DNA of 64,000 nt from the NCBI RefSeq assembly GCF_030052815.1, contig NC_079498.1:82756992-82820991 (forward strand), read 5' to 3'. Shown one piece after another: positions 1 to 12,055 of the stretch. The notes below the pieces were generated by a model. That model saw nothing but the letters and a program-made list of their open reading frames with translations, was not told the DNA's origin and made no database searches. Position numbers and translations under genes: made by a program. The stretch comes from Hevea brasiliensis. Its lineage: Eukaryota; Streptophyta; Magnoliopsida; Malpighiales; Euphorbiaceae. The first letter of the stretch is position 1; each line of letters begins with the position of its first letter.

Positions 1-535
1 AAATATTGAATTATTTGCAAACCGGGTCGAACTGGCAAGGGCAATTTGGTCAATTGACCCCGAGAGCTGACTCCTAACCTAACTGTCAAATAAAATCGAA
101 GAAAAGAAAATTTTGGAATCGGGAATTAAATTAAAGAAAAAATGGAAAAATAAATAGAAAAAAAAAAGAAAAAGGAAAAGTGAAAAGTGATGACATCATG
201 CATGACATCATGCATGATGCAATAAACATTATAATTAAAAAATTAATTTTTGGATAATTTTTGGTCTTCCATAAGGTTAAAAAAAATAAATAAAAGAAAG
301 AAAAAAAAACAAAAAGTGTGTCATCTTCTTCTTCAAAGACGTGACCCATCTATTTCCTCCCTTCCTCACCAAAAACCACCATTGAAGCTCATCTTTGAGC
401 TTGAAGACTACAAAATCCCACCATAGAAATTTAAACTTCCATCATTAAATCTTGAATTCAAGCTTTGATAGAGAACTTGACAACAAAAAGAAGAAGAAAG
501 GAAGAAGTTTTAAAGAGGTGAAAATTCAAAGTGAG

Positions 536-544
536 GTTAGTAAG
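536..544 (+). promoter_or_regulatory. Conserved 5' splice-site-like motif in C-family LTR
   Basis: GTGAG|GTTAGTAAG fits a plant donor. The same AG|GTTAGT motif occurs at the equivalent place in the A LTR (5661), the E LTRs (34351, 42347), S2 (32372 minus), B (47872 minus) and C (54691 minus). Its use as a splice donor is inferred. Confidence 0.45.
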
Positions 545-2459
545 CTAAACTTTTAATTTCTAGTTGATTTATTATGTTTAAATGCATGAATTAAACTTGT
601 TAAAATGCTTAAAATGAAATGAAAATAAGTATTGGAGGCCTAGGTAGGGATTTTGGCCAGCTAGGGTTTGCCATGGTAATACATGAATTTGATGTAATTA
701 AAAGTGTATGGAAGCTTAATTGAGTTGAGGAATGATGTTGGTAGGCTTTGATTTAGTGAAATGTAACAATTAGGGTAATTAGGGTTTGGCACCTAGGGTT
801 TGGAAGATAAAAATTAGAGAAGTGGTCAAATGGTGTGTTTGACCTTGTTTGAGGTGAGAAATGGTCATTTGTGACCAATTGGTATATGTTGGAAGTGTTA
901 GAACCAAATGGAAATTCGCACTGGTTATGGGCAATATGCAGGCAGCATGACCAAAGTCCCTTTCAGGGACCAAAACTAAAAATTTACAAGCCCAATTGGT
1001 GTGAGGCCAATTGGGAATGAAACTAGACACAAAATGACACATTTTTCATTCAGGAATCATGCCTAAAAAGTGACTAAAACCTAGTGAATAAATTGACCGA
1101 ATCCGGATTAGGCAATTTGACCTGTACAAAAATAACCAAATGAACAGTGTTTGTTCATTTGGCCATAACTTGGGCTAGGTGGGTCTAAATGACCTGAAAT
1201 TTTACCAGTGGAAAGCTGAGATATAGAAATAAAACTTTCATGAAGAATAAAAACACAAATTATTCCCTTAACCAAGTCATTTGGCCACCCAAATTTGGTG
1301 ACTTAAAATTGCCAGAACCAGTTTGGTGCCCAGAAATCTGGGTTAAGTCCAATCCCGCAGCCATGATTCAAATGGCTATAACTTGAGCTACAAAACTCCA
1401 ATTTGAGTGATTCAAAGAGAAGAATAAATTTAAGACAATAAGGAACAATTTCTATGAAGAAAACTTAGCCAAATTCTAACAGCAAAGTGATCAATGGAAT
1501 AGTGCAACATAAGACACCAAAACTAAAAATTTGCAATTTTGCCTAAAAGACCTAAGTTTTGAGAAAACAACCAAAACCAGCAAAATTGGTGACCAAAATG
1601 TAGTATGTGAGGATAGTTGGAGTTCCCATACCTTCTAAGTATAAGAAAGTCAATATTTTGACTTGAATAGTATCATGAATAGTAACCTCAACATGAAAAT
1701 TTGCAAGAATATAAGTTTAAACATATTGAAATTAGTTATAGGAATTGTTATGAAGTAAAGATACTGAGACACTATAAATTTTGTGTTTTAGCTGAAAAAG
1801 ACCCGGAAGGTCTAAGAGACTTAGTCAAGGCCTAGAGGTGATTCATGTCAGGTTTGTGCACAATAAACCTTAATTTATCATTTTCTCATAGAAAACTTGT
1901 TTAGTTATGCATTGTGAAATTATTGTGTTAATTATGGGTTTTGAGAACTACTGTGTTGCCACTTTTGGAATGGAAATTTGACTTTAGAAATTGATTGTGT
2001 TTTGCATAAAATATTTGAATAACTTGATTTAAATTGTTTTTAATTCACACTTGGCATGGCAATATTAATATGTTCCTCCTCCACTTGTGGGGTGAGTTTG
2101 ATATTTGACTATATTCCTCCCTCTCTGGCTTCCCAGTCTGAGGGGTGAGTTTGGATGAGTACTCATTAGCTAGCTAGCCACCTCCCTCATTGATTTCGAT
2201 TAGTGGGGTGAGCTTGCCTTGTCATGGTGTACAACACGGCATGTTTAGAAATTTTGTGTCATGGCCTAAGTTGTGTTATTTATTGACAACACTGTGTTTA
2301 TTAAATTGTTTGATCAATGTTTTGTTATATTAAGTTTTGAAAATTATGATTTGTTATAAATGTGATTTGAAAAATTGGGAAATGCGATTATGAGATTTTT
2401 GAAATATAAATTATTCATAAATGTTTTATATTATGCATTTTATACTTTATTGTGCACCA

Positions 2460-2502
2460 CTGAGTATTTTTATACTCAGCGATAGCTTTAACTTGCTGTC
2501 GC
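2460..2502 (+). other. Tandem stem-loops in C-family LTR
   Basis: Stem 1 is CTGAGTAT (2460-2467) with ATACTCAG (2472-2479), eight pairs around a four-T loop. Stem 2 is CGATAGC (2480-2486) with GCTGTCG (2495-2501), seven pairs with one G-U in RNA. The A, E and S2 LTRs have two stems at the equivalent place built from different bases, which is the pattern expected of a conserved RNA structure. Confidence 0.55.
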
Positions 2503-3149
2503 AGATAGAGAAAATGATATAGCAGCAGAGTGAGCTGCTACAGTCAGAGAGGAGCACGGTTGAAGAATTTTTGTAAGGGTATTTGTCTATGCCCTAGTAG
2601 TTTAGTTTGATGTCAATATGATAGTATACATATGTATCTCTGTAGTTTGAGCAGTTGTACAGATAAAATTGTAATAATATTATTTTGGATTTTCTTTTTG
2701 TATATTAAGATTGTGTATGTAAATTTAATTTTAATGCCACGTTTATGAATGGAATAATTTAACAATATTTGAAAAGTGAATTTTGATTTAAATTGTGGTT
2801 GACTGTATTGTTTGGGATATTATTAGAGATTGAGGCTGTGAAATGAAATTATTTGGAAGTGTTTTTTATAGGTTTTGAAGAACTGTTTTCTCAAAATATA
2901 GACGGCACTCTACCGAAATTTTTATAAAATTTACAGAAAAATAAAATGGGACAAAAATTTTAACTAGTTTTCATACTTTAATTAAATGTTTTTAATTCCT
3001 ACCAAAATGCTCACCACTTCGAAAATGAAAGAAAATGATTTTAAAATCCCTTGTAGTATATTTAATGGGTTACCTGTAGGCGAAGTACGGTAAATCATTA
3101 GATGTACTACGGGATCATGTTACATCTTACTGAGGGGTAGGGTGTGACA

Positions 3150-3400
3150 TGTTGCACATATAGATCTATAATTCCTTCAATCTCAGCTTGTCTACATATT
3201 TTAATGACATCTCTATCATTGGATAAGAGTTTTAAATCCTCGTCATACTTCATCCTTGGTTATCTCCAAAAATACTTGAGTAGTTCCTCAACATTCAAAA
3301 CTTAACACATTCTATCAATCTTTACGAGGGACATCCAAGTCTTCCCTTCATAATACCCCCATTCTCCAAGGATACCACTATAATTAATGCATAAAATAAA
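3150..3400 (-). pseudogene. Possible fragment of a plant transposase-associated PB1-like domain, truncated by the LTR
   Basis: On the minus strand a frame with two internal stops reads from about 3380 to 3150. It contains GEWGYYEGKTW, then LNVEELLKYFW, then DLKLLSNDRDVIKI, and ends IDLYVQ at the LTR boundary. The ending (acidic-Leu-x-x-Leu, D-x-DV, then a hydrophobic x-YV) resembles the N-terminal PB1-like domain found ahead of many plant MULE/MuDR transposases and related hypothetical proteins. The LTR abuts the frame at 3149, so the insertion appears to have cut it. The match is from memory of the family pattern and is weak. It could instead be unrelated degenerate coding DNA. Confidence 0.3.
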
Positions 3401-4804
3401 TAAATAAATAAATCTCCTTGCACCCTTATAAGTAAGAATTAGTATAACAATAAATGAGAACATTCCACATAGTTTCAATACAATACAACAATAACAATAT
3501 GCAATCCACAATAAATTTGCAAAAAATCCTCTTATGGACATTTGGATATAGAAAAAGATGAAAGACTTTTAATTTACAAAAGCTTGTCTCTATTAATAAT
3601 TTTTTACACTTAATAATACCAGGTATAAAATAATTTGACATTAAACACCAAGGAAAAAAAACTACCCAGACAATGATCCACACTAAACCTAACATTAATG
3701 ACACATTATTCATTAAAAAAAGCAACTACTTTAATAAATATAAGCTTTTCCCTGTCAAATATTAGTATTCAAAGACATTTTTTAACCAATGAGTTTGTAG
3801 CTTACCTTCATTGTGGGCCATTTTACTTTATAAGCTTTAGATTTAATAATGGTCCCCCTTTATAGTCATCGAAAACTTTTTACAATGTGGACTCTCAAAT
3901 CTTTTCCTTTAAATCAACTGAAAATCAAAACAAAAACTATAATTATTTTTAAAATGTCTCCTTTCCAATCGACCATGTTAAAAAATCCGAACAAAAAGCC
4001 ATAGGAAATCAAATCGGGTGATTAATAACAATAACAATAACAAATAAGGCATTATATAAGCCTTGCTAATTAAAGAAAAAGAAATTGAATCAACATTCCC
4101 ATTGAAGAAATCAACATTCCCATTGAAGAAATCAACATACCTATTGAAGAAATCAGCATACCCATTAAAGAAATCACAATACCCATTAAAGAAATCACCA
4201 TACCCAATGAAGAAAAGCTACAAGAAATACAATACCATAGCCTAACTGAGTGCACAAAGTTAAGAGCAAAACAACTAGCCTTGACCAATGATGAATGCCT
4301 TGCCTGAAAATGAGAGTAACATTTGATTCAATGTAATAACAAGGAGAAAGAAGCCATGAGCAAGGCTTTAGGTGAGCCTTGACCGATGATGAAAAAGAAG
4401 CCTTAAGAGGAAGGAACCGAGAGGATTTCAAGTGAGAGCTTTGCTTAACGATGAGGAATTTGAAAGGACACAGTCACATATACCGCTACATGGAAGAGAG
4501 AGAAAATAGAGATGAGAGTGAGAAATTGGAGTAATGCTCATTGGAGGAGACAGAATAAATGAGAAAGAAAAGTTTTAATCCTAACTAGACATGTCACGTC
4601 ACTAGTTTACTTTCAAACTAACTGTGGCAGGTTATATATGGTTTAAAGTTACCTTTACTATAGTTTAGGGGGTTTTAAGTTAAAAATTAAAATCATGTAC
4701 CCTACTATTAGCAGCCCCAAAGTTCATGTACAATGGGTGAAATTTACCAAGACAAACATATATGGATTATTTGGAAAAGCTATAGCTATATAATATACAA
4801 ATAA
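3401..4804. other. AT-rich flanking DNA without a recognisable gene
   Basis: This is the only stretch outside LTR retrotransposons apart from 3150-3400. It is AT-rich, contains the minisatellite at 4087-4212 and shows no convincing long coding frame on either strand. It ends directly at the left terminus of element A, with no polypurine tract before it. It is probably the original insertion site of the whole nest. Confidence 0.5.
4087..4212 (+). repeat. 21-bp minisatellite, six copies
   Basis: There are six head-to-tail 21-bp units with the core AAATCAACATTCCCATTGAA. Copies 1 and 2 are nearly identical and copies 3 to 6 drift progressively. Because 21 is a multiple of three, both strands stay open (a seven-residue S-T-F-P-L-K-K repeat on plus). 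A coding role has no other support. Confidence 0.9.
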
Positions 4805-5408
4805 TATAATGCCCTCACTTTAGGTAGTCCGTACATTCTACTGTTCCGGTGACCAATGTCTAGAACTATATTTAAACTAGAGTGAGGAGTCATAAGTAAC
4901 TCAAATACTGATAAGAAAAATTAAGGAAAAATTTAAGAGATAAAATGCAATAAGGTTAAATGAGCCGAAGCTACGGTGATGGGTAACCCTAACAGGAAGT
5001 GGCTATAAAGACAGTTAGCAACCCTAAACCTGTGGAGAAACCCTATGAAATAATTTTTAGGACTCTAGTGAAGAATTATTGAGTCTTAGATTACAATAGA
5101 ATGCCAAGAAAATACTGAGAAAATTTTGTAAATCGGTATAGATCATTTTAGCTCATTAAGCACAACGAAGGGCATTTTGGTCATTTCACCTTCAGAGATG
5201 ATTTTTGACCAACTTGTCCAATTAAGTAAGTGAGGTCTATGTCATAAAATTTGAATAAATATGGATGAAAATTTAATAAAAAAATAAGTAAAAGAAAGAA
5301 GGAAGAAACATAAAACAAAATGAAATTAAATTGAATTATTACATAAACATTATGTAAGGATGATGCCATTAAAAATTTCTTAGCCAATCATAATTAAACA
5401 AGACTAAG

Positions 5409-5416
5409 TATAAAAG
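5409..5416 (+). promoter_or_regulatory. Candidate TATA box of the A 5' LTR
   Basis: TATAAAAG lies about 600 bases into the LTR. It is followed by a CATCTTCTTC pyrimidine stretch that is also found just downstream of the TATA-like box in the E LTR, consistent with a U3/R boundary. The start site is inferred. Confidence 0.5.
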
Positions 5417-6493
5417 CAAAAAGAGAATAATTAAAATTAAAAAAGTCATCTTCTTCATTTCCCTCAAGCTTGGCCGAACCTCCATGGAAACCATCTCCCT
5501 CATATTTTCAAGCTTTCTAGCTTGAATTTCTTCCTCATCTCATACCAAAATCCATAGTCGTCTTCACTAAAAATTGAACCCACACCTTGCTAAAGTGTTT
5601 GGCTACCAAGAAACAAAGAGAAAGTAAAGATTTGAAAATCCTAGAATCTTGCTTCAAGAGGTTAGTGCCAATTCTTACACATCTCTTTATCTATGCATGT
5701 TTAGGACTTTGAATTGAGCTAGAAATTGTGGAAATTAAACAAAAATATGCATGTTAGGAAACCCCTAATTTTTTGGTAGCCATGAATATGCTAGGGTTTT
5801 GATGACTTTTAGTTGAATTAAAGATTATTGGTGATGGCCTTGATGTGAATTTAGTGATTAGAACTTTAATTTGTATGAGTGGTGTAAGATTGGTGACTTT
5901 GGAGATTAGGGTTTCAGCTAAATTTAGGGTTTTGCTAAATTGTTGTGGAATTGGTGTTCTAATGGTCAATTAGTGACCATTTGAGGTGAATTGACCTTAA
6001 TTTGGAATGAATTATGGCATTGAATGGTGAAATGGTTAAGCTGCCCTACATGTTAGAAATTCTATACTTGAGTCCAGTGGGTTTGGGCAGTAATAAGTTG
6101 ACTTGTGTAGCTTCAATTGGTATAAGGCTAGTTGAAAGTGAAACTAAGGACATAATGCCACATTTTTCATGAAGAGACCCTACCCAGAAAACCAACTTAA
6201 AGTGACATAAAATTTGCCTAAATTGGGTAAACCAAAATCTGGACCTGGAGAAATGACCATATGAACAGTGATTGTTCAAATGGCCATAACTTTGTATAGA
6301 GAGATCCAAATGACCTGATTCTTAAACCCATGGAATGCTTAGATATAGTAAAACAACTTTATGATGAACAAAACCCAAATTCTGAACATAACTTATTCAA
6401 ATTTCTTACCAAATTTAGCTCACCAAAACTACCAGAACCAAAATCTGCCCAGAAAATCTAGGAATGGACCAATCTGGCCAGTTATGATAAAAA

Positions 6494-8599
6494 TGAAGGA
6501 ACGGAAGCGTGAAAAACACAAGTTTATACCATTGAATTCAAAAATTTTCACCTAGGGTCACATGCATCATGCAAGATTTATTTTTATCTATTTGATTTCA
6601 ATGATAAACAACATATTAAAACTCTTTTAATATGTTTTTGGATCTGTATTTGCCATTTAAGATTTTAAAATTAATCATATTAATTTTAGAACCCTAGATT
6701 AAATCAAGAACGATTACACTAACCTCTTGATGCACTGCAGCGTGTTTGCGCCTTTGAGATTCGTCTTCAGGACACTAGATGTTGTCCCTCTAGCTTATCC
6801 ACACCAAGAAAACCTATGGCAGCCCTTGAACAGCTTCTAAAGCTTTTTCTATTAATTAGAAATTCAAGTTCTGCCTTTTAAGATATTAGAAATGTAAACA
6901 GGACACTAGAAACAATTTCTAGTGTTCTTAATTCAAGAGATTGATGGCTAATCTCTTTGAATTGATGAGAGATGAAGAAGAATAGATAAAAAGCCTCAAA
7001 GTGGCGTGACAAAGGAGAGGAGTGGCTGCTGGTTGCTTTTCTTTTCATAACAACACTTAAATAGCTAAGTTAACACATTAAACCCTTGCCACATGTCACC
7101 CTTTGATTAGCTCTAGGTTTAAGTGACCCAATCACATTGTGCCAAGTGTCAAACCTATATTTAATCTTGATTTTAATCATCTTACATGATTAAAAAACAT
7201 TTGGCAAGCTTATGTGTAATCCCATGTGTCACCATCTCATGGTGCCACGTGTCACACTGTGAAATGACCAAAATGCCCCTGTGTCTTAATTTGGAGTTCT
7301 TAACCCAAAATAATTATTTTTCTTCTTCTAATTAATTTATATCAAATATAAATTAATTAATTAATCTCTATTAATTAATTTTTCATTAATTAAATTCATA
7401 TTTAAACACTTTAAATATAAATTTAATTTATACTACACATCCAATAATTTAGATTTGGTTTCAAGTCATGCTAGGGACTTTGCAATTTAATTGCAAACCA
7501 AACCTATTTAATTAATCAATTAAACTCTTTAATTAATTAATTAAATCATATTTAAATAGGTGAATAACTTGTGTATGTGTGTGACTTACTAGGCTCATCA
7601 CTAATTGGCAATGAGACATGATATCAACTCTTAATATCATCAGAACTCTTTCTTACCATAAATGATTTCTCTAAATCATTTTATGAACCTCATAGACCAT
7701 GGTTAACACCTAGCATAGCATGCCATGGCCACCTAATTAGTAATAAGGTTTACCTTAAATGAACCTATAATCATATGTTACCATGCACTAGAATCTCTCT
7801 GTTACAAAATCCCAACTCAAGCTGGAGTCATGGTTTATGTCAAACTCCATTTGCTATGAATATTATGTTCTCTTTTAATTCCAGTTCTTGATTAAAAAGA
7901 TTTTCTCATCAGAAACTCTTTTCTGAATAAATCTATCTGTCCTGGCCAGGAACTTGAAACATCAAGAACAATTAAATGAACATAGGATTTTATCTATTTA
8001 CTTAGAGGAACAGATTCCATCTTGATCAACACCTACCTCCATATATAACTAGTAGGAGCCAACACATGCCCATATACCCATACATAGTACAAGTATGAAA
8101 GCAGTATCAAACTCAAACTACCTATATACAAGATAACTGTGCTATCTCAGGTCTAAAGATTATATGCACTGATATGATTTATGACAAAACATTGACAAGA
8201 GTAAACTCCATGTGCTTGTCATAAGTGTCACTGGTTCGGCCTACTTATCATTTATAAGTGCCTATCATGTTTGTTATATGGCATGAGACTCACCATTCCA
8301 TCTTATTTATATCTCATATAAATAACTTGGGAACAAACATGAATACAATCTTTCTGGATAAGTCATGTCCTTATTATGAAGTATCCTCGATTGTGAACCT
8401 ATTTATGATACTTTGTGCTAGAAATATTGTCACTCATATTCTTAACAACTTAAGAATAATATTTCTAACAAAATATCAATGGACCTTTTCTATTACACAT
8501 AAATATATTATGTAAACGAAAAAGTGGAAATGCCTTTTATTAATAAAAATATGTACAAGATACATACTAAATGATATACTCTAGGGCATACTACTAACA
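6494..8599. mobile_element. S1: solo LTR of an unassigned LTR retrotransposon
   Basis: The A 3' LTR runs without a break where this 2,106-bp block sits in the 5' copy. The block starts TGAAGGAACGG, ends CTACTAACA and is flanked by AAAAA on both sides (6489-6493 and 8600-8604). TG...CA termini, a 5-bp duplication and no internal domain make it a solo LTR. It is AT-rich with many TTAATT stretches and has no long coding frame. The reverse complement starts TGTTAG and looks copia-like, but I cannot assign the family or orientation. Confidence 0.85.
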
Positions 8600-9440
8600 A
8601 AAAATGCCATAACTTAAGCTACAAAACTCCAAATTGAGTGATTAAAAAAAAGAATTAAAGTAGACAAATTAAGGAACAACTATGATGAAGAAAGTTTATC
8701 CAAATTCCCGATGTAGATTAGTTCAATGGAACAGTAAACATAGTTAATGAAATCTGAAAATTTGAAATAACTTCTAATGAGCCTTGAATTGAAATTGGCA
8801 ACCAATGCCAATAAATGCAAAATCTTAAATGTGGTATTATAGTGTAATTAGAACTTGCATACCAATTATTTATAAAAAGATTAACATTTTGTATGAATAC
8901 TAATGTAAATAGTAACCACCATAATATCAAATGCAAAGAACTAAACACCTAACTTTGTTAATATGCCCTAGTATGCCTCGTATGATTGGTTTGGATAGGT
9001 TGGCATGCCAATAGGGTTCCGATTGCAGTACTGCCTTTGCCTTCTTGCCATTTCGTGATTTATGGATCTTAGCACCATTTTGTGATATTATGGCTTTTGG
9101 CCATTTTGATACTCTTGACATACTTGGCTCTATGCCTGATGGTTATTATGGCTTGTTAGCCATTCTATTGCATACCTGGCAGACACTATGTGACCGATGG
9201 TGTGACGGCCCAAGGTACTTAATACCTAGTGCTAATTTACCCGTTTATCCAGTCTAGTCAATTTGTATAAGTACTTGGGCAATTAAAATAAGTTTTAAAA
9301 TTTTACAACTAAATAATGAACATAAAATCCTTAAATTAAATATATTACGAGCAATTAACAAAATTTCAGTCTGTATGCATTAATAACATAAATTCTGTAT
9401 ATTTAATTATTTTAATTTATTTTATTTTGTATTGGCACCA

Positions 9441-9477
9441 CTAAGCTGTATGCTTAGTGCGTCGCTTTTTACCACGC
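9441..9477 (+). other. Tandem stem-loops in A 5' LTR
   Basis: Stem 1 is CTAAGC (9441-9446) with GCTTAG (9452-9457). Stem 2 is GCGT (9459-9462) with ACGC (9474-9477). The same stems occur in the E LTR (35942-35979), in S2 (30489-30527, minus) and partly in the A 3' LTR (29708-29724) and B (45667-45683, minus). Confidence 0.5.
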
Positions 9478-10020
9478 GTAGGTATTGGAGACCACTGGGC
9501 CTTAGACTAGGATCACTGTGAGAGTCCAGATCTACAGTTGTGCTCAGTGTCACCTCACCAAAGCAGTGTATTTTGGTAAGGCCCTAAGCCATGTTAGTTA
9601 TTTTTAGTATATTGTAATTATTCATTTTGTCATGTAAAATTATGAATATATGTAATTATTGTAAATTATGTAAATTAATGAAATTGAATATTTTGCTATG
9701 AATGAGAGCATTATTTTATTTGTATGTATGAATGAAAATTTGTGAATTTGAGATAAATGAGCTGAAGTATTGGGATTATGAAAAAATTTATGCCATTAAA
9801 AATTATATTATTGAGATTTTTAACAGGTGGAAAATCACCAAAATTACTAATAAATTAGGAGAAACTCCGTCAGTTTCTCCAACATATTAATTAGACCTAA
9901 ATTGATAAAATTAAATGCGATTATTAGGAAATGTTATAAGATAAGTTAAGGCGCTCCGGCACTGAGTGTGACATGCCTCGCTTGGCTACACTATAGACGG
10001 GTAAGGGGTGTCACATTTAG

Positions 10021-10032
10021 TGGTATCAGAGC
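10021..10032 (+). other. Primer-binding site, tRNA-iMet type (element A)
   Basis: TGGTATCAGAGC is complementary to the 3' end of plant initiator-Met tRNA and lies five bases after the LTR end. This is the usual primer for chromoviruses. Confidence 0.92.
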
Positions 10033-10143
10033 ATGGTTTAGGCGTTTCTGGGTATAGATAGAGTACATACCATGCATTGCATTTGTAAGCGTTGAGGTGA
10101 CACTATTGCAGATCTATTTGTTTTTGGTTATTTTAGTTAGGAT

Positions 10144-10461
10144 ATGGATCTGACCTCGCAAAGAGCAGTAGTGGAATAGGTGGAGAGTCATGCTCCACCC
10201 GTGGCTGAAGCTGGAGGCAAAGGAACTCTTGCTCCACCAATACCTGAGGGACTTGCACAACCCCAACAGGCATTATTTGAGCAAATGACGGTCTTTTACA
10301 GACAAATGATGGCCTTTTCCCAATAATCCCGCCACCATAACCAGCACCACAGAAGTCCCATCTGAAGAAGTTAAGAAAATATGGGGCTGTGGACTTTCTG
10401 GGAAAGAAAGAAGATGATCCGGCAATAGTTGAAAGCTGGTTAGATAAGATGAAGAGGGTAC
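10144..10461 (+). pseudogene. gag: Element A gag, N-terminal part
   Basis: The ATG at 10144 opens M-D-L-T-S-Q-R-A-V, as in element E. An acidic and proline-rich leader follows, then the start of the capsid domain. An in-frame TAG about 11 codons in and another stop near 10322 break it, and Athila element F interrupts it at 10462. The frame resumes at 22836 exactly where it left off. The full protein would form the virus-like particle core of a chromovirus. Confidence 0.8.
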
Positions 10462-12049
10462 TGATACACTTGAATTGTATAGCTATTTTTAAGCACATTT
10501 GTATTCTAAATCATAGCATTTAGACAAGTATTTTCATGCATAATAGTTGATTTCATTAGTTTTCATAAATTCTATTGCCAAGCCCTTAATTCCATGTTTT
10601 CTGCGTTATTTCAGGTGTTTTGGTGAAGCCCCACAGGATGGATGTGCAAAAGGAAAGCTTGGAGAGGTAAAAAGACAAAGAATTGCTGCTGATACAAAGT
10701 ACACGGGTCATGTAAACCAAGCACCAGACCCGTGTAACTCTCTATCGGAAGAAAGCCAAGAGAATCGATGAGAAACACAAGTACACGGGTCATGTAAGTA
10801 GACCCGTGTAATATGCAGGGACCCGTGTAAGTGTTGGCCGGGTGCAAGCTTGAAGAACCTTAGGGGAACAAAAGTACACGGCCCATGTGATCATGCCCGT
10901 GAAGTTGGCATATACCCATGTAACTTTCTGTGCCAAAATAAGACCGCGCGATTCTCCTTCAGCAAGTTACACGACCCTACTTTGCAAGACCCGTGTAGTG
11001 ACACACAGGCCGTGTACTATGCTACAGCCTTTTTTTTTATTCGAATTCCCCCCTGTTTTCTTATTCGAATGGGACTCCTAAAGCTTTTTGGACTCAAAAT
11101 GACCTAACACTAGAGTAACCAATATAAATAGAGAAGAAAACACTAGGAAAGGGATTGGCCACTGTCATCGGGAATGCTACTGAAGGTTGTTGTTGTTGTC
11201 CTCTACATCAGTACCAAAAGAAGTCTTTCAGCTGAAGCGCCACAAGATTGAAGCTGAAACTCTCTCGGGTTCCTTCGTTTCATCTCCTTAGATAGAATTT
11301 TATTATTTTATTTCTTTTGCATAACTCTCTTTTTATTGTTTTTCCTTTTATCATGACATTTGTTGAACTCACCATGAGTGAGTAGTTTTCTTATTCTGGA
11401 TTTGGGAGAGTAGCTCTTGTAATTATTATTATGGATGAACACTGAGTTTTATTTATTGGATTGGAGATTCGTTTCTTGATTTAATTTCTTGTAATCTTAA
11501 TGCATGCTATGTGTTGGTATTATAGATGTTAATTGAAGGACTGAAAGGTGAAGATTAACATTAGAAAATCGAGATCTTAAACCTAGGAATTCTGACCTAA
11601 ACATAGGCTGATACCTTTGTGGAACCTAAAAATTGGTTAAAGGTCTTAAAGGATTTTAATTGATTTATCACCACGAAAGTAGCGTTTGAGTTAATTAGAA
11701 TACACCCTAGATAAGTTGAGAGAGGATCTAGGATAGCTTAGGACTGATTTCCATCAAGGAAAACGATCCTCAATTCAGTAAATAAATGAGATAACATCCC
11801 TAGTATGATTCAAGTGTGAAATCTTAATTCCAGAATTGCTTTAAATAAATCATTTCATTTTAAGTTTACCATTTTAGCGTTTAAAGTTAACAAACTTCAT
11901 TTCCTAAGTATTCGATAGCCTAGACAGTTAAGATTTCTGTGTAGATTAGTACTTGCTAAACAAATTCCTCATGGGAATGATACTCTACTTATCACTTTAT
12001 TACTTGTTAGCGATACATGCACTTGCGGTAATTGCAAAATAGCAAAACA
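10462..12049 (+). repeat. Athila F 5' LTR
   Basis: It is 1,588 bp, starts TGATACACTTG and ends AGCAAAACA. It matches 21224-22830 closely. Between about 10700 and 11030 it carries several copies of a palindromic TACACGGG...CCCGTGTA motif. No coding region is supported. Confidence 0.93.
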
Positions 12050-12055
12050 AGTTTT

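Larger units (their letters stand above)
1..3149 (+). repeat. Ty3/gypsy LTR of the C family, right-hand part (3' LTR or solo LTR)
   Basis: The sequence matches the reverse complement of the C LTRs at 51953-55576 and 60471-64000 along its whole length. It begins roughly 360 bases inside that LTR, so its left end lies outside the window. It ends in the family terminus GGTGTGACA at 3149. No primer-binding site follows, so this is either the 3' LTR of a plus-strand element to the left or a solo LTR. It holds a donor-like GAG|GTTAGTAAG at 536, a palindrome at 1136-1162 and paired stem-loops at 2460-2502. Short open frames inside it are not conserved as genes. Confidence 0.88.
4805..10015 (+). repeat. 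Element A 5' LTR, interrupted by solo LTR S1
   Basis: It aligns with 27194 onward throughout. It starts TATAATGCCCTCAC and ends GGGGTGTCACA before the PBS. Without S1 and one target copy it is about 3.1 kb. It contains a TATA box (5409), a donor-like GAG|GTTAGTG (5661), a decayed form of the palindrome near 6257 and stem-loops at 9441-9477. The initial TG has become TA here and in the 3' copy, so the change predates insertion or was shared by recombination. Confidence 0.88.
5661..10140 (+). other. Predicted leader intron of element A (includes S1)
   Basis: The donor is GAG|GTTAGTG at 5661. The acceptor is a T-rich tract ending GTTAG at 10140, three bases before the gag ATG at 10144. Without the later S1 insertion the interval is close to 2.37 kb, nearly the same as the equivalent interval in E. 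Splicing would remove most of the LTR leader and the PBS. Splicing is inferred from sequence only. Confidence 0.4.

Noticed and set aside
4063..4245. Plus-strand frame with a seven-residue repeat
   Set aside because: The 21-bp unit keeps any frame open. There is no conserved start context or flanking coding sequence.
10700..11030. Short spaced repeats that might suggest a CRISPR array
   Set aside because: The units are short, degenerate and palindromic, with irregular spacing, and lie in a plant Athila LTR.
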